From positions 30,624-94,623 of the forward strand of contig CANJMI010000022.1 of the NCBI GenBank assembly GCA_947475525.1: a stretch of DNA of 64,000 nt. The letters run 5' to 3'. How positions within the stretch are numbered: the first letter of the stretch is position 1; every line of letters starts with the position of its first letter. This DNA is from Polyangiaceae bacterium. GTDB taxonomy: Bacteria > Myxococcota_A > Polyangia > Polyangiales > Polyangiaceae. Below are positions 61,602 through 64,000 of this stretch, piece after piece. The notes beneath the pieces were generated by a model that did not search any database, had not been told where the DNA came from, and saw only the letters and a list, made by a program, of their open reading frames with translations. A program made the translations under genes and the position numbers.

Positions 61602-61964
61602 GGTCGTTTTTCTCCGGAGTGGCGCTCGCGGGATGCGGCGTCTTGAACGAGGTGGAGAATGCGACCGGGTGCTCGTTTTCGCCACGGAACCCGCCTGATC
61701 TCGCCTGAACTCGAGCAGCCTCGCCCGACGAGGAGGACGCCCACTGCCGCATCGAGCTTCCGAGCCGCCACGGCCCGCGTAAGACGGAAACGATTCCTCA
61801 CCCAGAGCATCCCGCGAAGACGCCCGAAGCGACGTTCCGACCCGAGCTCCCCGTTTCTGGTAAGCCTCCGCATTTCATAGGCTCGTTGTACCCACCGAGC
61901 ACTTTGCGTATCGTTGCGAAACTCTTTCACAAACCTGTCGCGACCTCCAAAACACATAAAACCA
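61602..61964. other. Divergent intergenic region between two lipoprotein genes
   Basis: This 363-bp stretch should hold the promoters of both lipoprotein genes. The last 90 bp (about 61880-61964) are AT-richer than the rest. An open frame of 73 codons on the plus strand (61659-61880) is Arg-rich and not convincing. I saw no clear -10/-35 pair or riboswitch. Confidence 0.5.
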
Positions 61965-63581
61965 ATGAACCACATCAAATTACTGGGGATCGCGGGTGTG
62001 GCTGCCTGGCTTGCAATGTCCTGTGGAGACAGCAGTTCCGTGGGTGTTGTGGGTGGCGCGGGTGGCGCGGGTGGCGCAGGTAACGCGGGTGGCGCGGCTC
62101 CCGGCTGTTCCGCCGATCAGCTCGAATGCGGGGGCGTGTGCTTTGATCCGCAGGTCGATCCGCTTCACTGCGGCGGCTGCGATGTGGCGTGCGTGAGCAC
62201 TGCCAACGATGAGAGCTTCTGCACCAAGGGCGTGTGCAAAAGCGCATGCAAAACCGGCTTCAGCGATTGCAACCAGGACAGCGCTGACGGTTGCGAAGCG
62301 GTGTTCGCGTCGAGCCCGGCGCACTGCGGCGGATGCGGCATCGCATGTGCGGACGGCTTGAACAGCGCGGGCTTCTGCCTTGCGAGCGTATGCAAAAACG
62401 CGTGCAACGACGGCTTCGGCGATTGCAATGGGATGAGTGTGGATGGATGCGAAGCGGCCTTCGCGTCGGACGCGGCGCACTGCGGCGGCTGTGGCGAAGC
62501 GTGCGGCATAGGTCAAGTATGTGCCGCTAGCGAGTGCGCAGCCTGCCCGAGCCGCACCTTCGCAACCTTCGCCGCAAAAGTGGACTACGCCACTGGTATG
62601 TACCCGCAGGGTGTCGCCGTGGGTGACTTCAACGCGGATGGCAAGCCCGACCTCGCCGTCGTGAACGCCATCCCCAATACCGTGAGCGTGCTGCTCGGTA
62701 ACGGCAACGGCACCTTCGCCGCAAAGGTGGACTACGCCACCGGCTTTAGCCCGCGGGACGTCGCCGTGGGTGACTTCAACGCGGATGGCAAGCCCGACCT
62801 CGCCACCGCGAACGCCAACGCCAGTACCGTGAGCGTGCTGCTCGGTAACGGCAACGGCACCTTCGCCGAAAAGGTTGACTACAACACCGGTGCGCAGCCT
62901 TTATCGATCGCCGTGGGTGACTTCAACGCGGATGGCAAGCCCGATCTCGCCCTCGCGAACGTAAACGGCAAAACCGTGAGCGTGCTGCTCAATCAGGGCA
63001 CCGGCACCTTCGCCGCAAAGGTTGACTACGACACTAATATGAATCCGTGGAACGTCGCCGTGGGGGACTTCAACACGGATGGCAAGCCCGACCTCGCTGT
63101 CACGCACCAGGAGTCCAATACTGTGAGCGTTTTCCTCGGTGACGGCACCGGCGCCTTCGCCGCAAAGGTGGACTACGCCGGCGGGGGCTTCGGCATCGCA
63201 GTGGGTGACTTCAACGCGGATGGCAAGTCCGACCTCGCCCTCGCCAACTCCAGTACCGTGAGCGTGCTGCTCAACAACGGTAACGGCACTTTCGCCGCAA
63301 AGGTTGACTACGCCATCATAGGGTTATCTTTCAATATCGCAGTGGGTGACTTCAACGCAGATGGCAAGCCCGACCTTGCCGCCCAGAATGCCGGCGACAA
63401 TACCGTGAGCGTGCTGCTCAATAACGGCAACGGCACCTTCGCCGCAAAGGTTGACTACACCACCGGCACGTATCCTGTCGGCGTCGCTGTGGGTGACTTC
63501 AACGCGGATGGCAAGCCTGACCTCGCCGTCGCGAATCAGGACACCAATACCGTGAGCATTCTCCTAAATGGGTGCAAGTAA
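61965..63581 (+). CDS. Surface lipoprotein with Cys-rich repeats and FG-GAP/VCBS-type repeats
   Basis: The 538-residue product (ATG 61965) has a signal with lipobox LAMSC, a Gly-rich linker, and a Cys-rich region with three copies of a unit containing HCGGC-x2-AC (about 50-190; for example AHCGGCGIACADGLN). Seven repeats of about 46-50 residues follow, each with TFAAKVDY and the Ca-binding-like DFNADGKPDL motif (DxNxDGxxD), then VSVLLGNGNG. This is the FG-GAP/VCBS layout of beta-propeller adhesins and extracellular proteins. A seven-bladed propeller is plausible. Near-identical DNA repeats suggest recent expansion. Confidence 0.86.
   Translation: MNHIKLLGIAGVAAWLAMSCGDSSSVGVVGGAGGAGGAGNAGGAAPGCSADQLECGGVCFDPQVDPLHCGGCDVACVSTANDESFCTKGVCKSACKTGFSDCNQDSADGCEAVFASSPAHCGGCGIACADGLNSAGFCLASVCKNACNDGFGDCNGMSVDGCEAAFASDAAHCGGCGEACGIGQVCAASECAACPSRTFATFAAKVDYATGMYPQGVAVGDFNADGKPDLAVVNAIPNTVSVLLGNGNGTFAAKVDYATGFSPRDVAVGDFNADGKPDLATANANASTVSVLLGNGNGTFAEKVDYNTGAQPLSIAVGDFNADGKPDLALANVNGKTVSVLLNQGTGTFAAKVDYDTNMNPWNVAVGDFNTDGKPDLAVTHQESNTVSVFLGDGTGAFAAKVDYAGGGFGIAVGDFNADGKSDLALANSSTVSVLLNNGNGTFAAKVDYAIIGLSFNIAVGDFNADGKPDLAAQNAGDNTVSVLLNNGNGTFAAKVDYTTGTYPVGVAVGDFNADGKPDLAVANQDTNTVSILLNGCK
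62556..63569 (+). repeat. Seven in-frame VCBS-type repeats
   Basis: GGTGACTTCAACGCGGATGG or a near copy recurs at seven sites about 140-150 bp apart (near 62622, 62768, 62915, 63065, 63204, 63345 and 63491). One copy reads DFNTDG and one DGKSDL. Homology-driven gain or loss of units is likely. Confidence 0.88.
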
Positions 63582-64000
63582 CGGTGGCATGCGATCACAG
63601 TGAGTGCATGGCCGGCGTGAAGCTCCTGACGTGCAATTTCGTGGCCGCGTACACAAAGAGACACAGCGTAGGCAGAAACGCCGCCGCGGACGCCACGTTG
63701 AGCACGTAGCCGCATCGCCGCTCGACCATCCTCGCGGGCGACCATCCTCGCGCACAAAAAACCTCACACATTCACCTGACCAGGTTACCGGGTGTAGGCG
63801 ATAGGCAACGCTTGCACCGCGGTGCACCGACACACGCACCGAGCGACGTTGCCGGTAAGCGTCAAGATAGTTGCCGCATGAGTCTTCACGCTGCGTGAGC
63901 CTCGGTAGAAAGATTCCTCGTTGTCGAGTGTCCTCCGCAGCGGAGCGCACTCGACACGCGAGTTCGAGTGGCAGAGTCCCTCGGGTTCAGGGCCACGAGG
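63582..64000. other. Non-coding tail of the window
   Basis: No convincing gene is present in 419 bp. Minus-strand frames here are Arg/Cys-rich and lack a start with support. A 13-bp direct repeat (GACCATCCTCGCG) occurs twice at about 63725-63752, and a strong hairpin lies at 63922-63956. Confidence 0.5.
63922..63956. repeat. Strong two-tier hairpin
   Basis: TGTCGAGTG (63922-63930) pairs with CACTCGACA (63948-63956) and, inside, CTCCG (63933-63937) with CGGAG (63941-63945) around a CAG loop. No U-run follows, so it is not a typical intrinsic terminator. It could be a structured RNA end or a recombination site. Confidence 0.6.

Noticed and set aside
63564..63950. 128-codon minus-strand frame in the tail
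   Set aside because: Arg/Cys-rich composition, no ribosome site and overlap with the strong hairpin suggest it is not a gene.

Overview
The window is high-GC bacterial chromosome. It carries repeated myxobacterial hallmarks: Ser/Thr protein kinases with two kinase domains or a C-terminal membrane anchor, a C-terminal GC-x-C / hydrophobic / Arg-cluster tail of the MYXO-CTERM type (end of the gene at 20666-21472), many lipoproteins with Gly/Ser-rich linkers, a secreted protein with FG-GAP/VCBS-like repeats, and a histone H1-like Lys/Ala/Pro protein. I infer a member of the Myxococcota, probably Polyangia-like. No tRNA, rRNA or CRISPR array was recognised.

Layout. 1-8.2 kb: a double-domain protein kinase, a MATE efflux pump, a TRAP transporter membrane pair (large DctQ-like and DctM-like proteins) and, convergent to it, a TatT-like TRAP-associated lipoprotein; no DctP-type binding protein is present. 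8.2-19.9 kb: ahcY, divergent from a tightly overlapping run of genes made of an RNA m5U methyltransferase/pseudouridine synthase fusion, a REC-GAF-HD-GYP protein, lipB, and two tandem copies of a cassette (S41-like secreted protein plus lipoprotein). 20-26.7 kb: envelope proteins, an M50 site-2 protease, an M2 (ACE-like) metallopeptidase lipoprotein, tandem repeats and a kinase-lipoprotein pair. 26.8-35 kb: a Ski2-like helicase, a DNA polymerase III delta-prime subunit, thiE, secreted proteins, and a MarR/BKACE/enoyl-CoA hydratase catabolic operon with a palindromic candidate operator. 34.8-40.6 kb: a minus-strand operon with an H1-like protein, obgE, a YhbH/YeaH-type protein, SpoVR and a TPR lipoprotein. 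40.8-44.2 kb: inositol-phosphate synthase divergent from a nucleotidyltransferase/PLP-enzyme fusion. 44.3-53.3 kb: a HEAT-repeat protein, an AI-2E family membrane protein, a second methyltransferase/pseudouridine-synthase-like paralogue, YchF and a large regulator with a C-terminal winged helix.

53.4-59.0 kb is an accessory island. It sits between two near-identical copies of a 168-bp segment (165/168 identical) that contains the 3' ends of a formerly convergent gene pair (the 51012-53327 regulator and the 59148-61601 lipoprotein gene). The island holds an AbiEi-type antitoxin gene whose AbiEii toxin partner is cut off just before its catalytic motif, fragments of an IS91-family transposase (one frameshifted by an 8-bp repeat expansion), a large Cys-rich lipoprotein, a decayed gene, and a second AbiEii-like nucleotidyltransferase with a small overlapping partner. 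59.1-64 kb: two divergent lipoprotein genes, the second with Cys-rich and Ca-binding-type repeats, then about 420 bp without a convincing gene.

Family names come from recognition of motifs in the translated sequence only. No database search was run.
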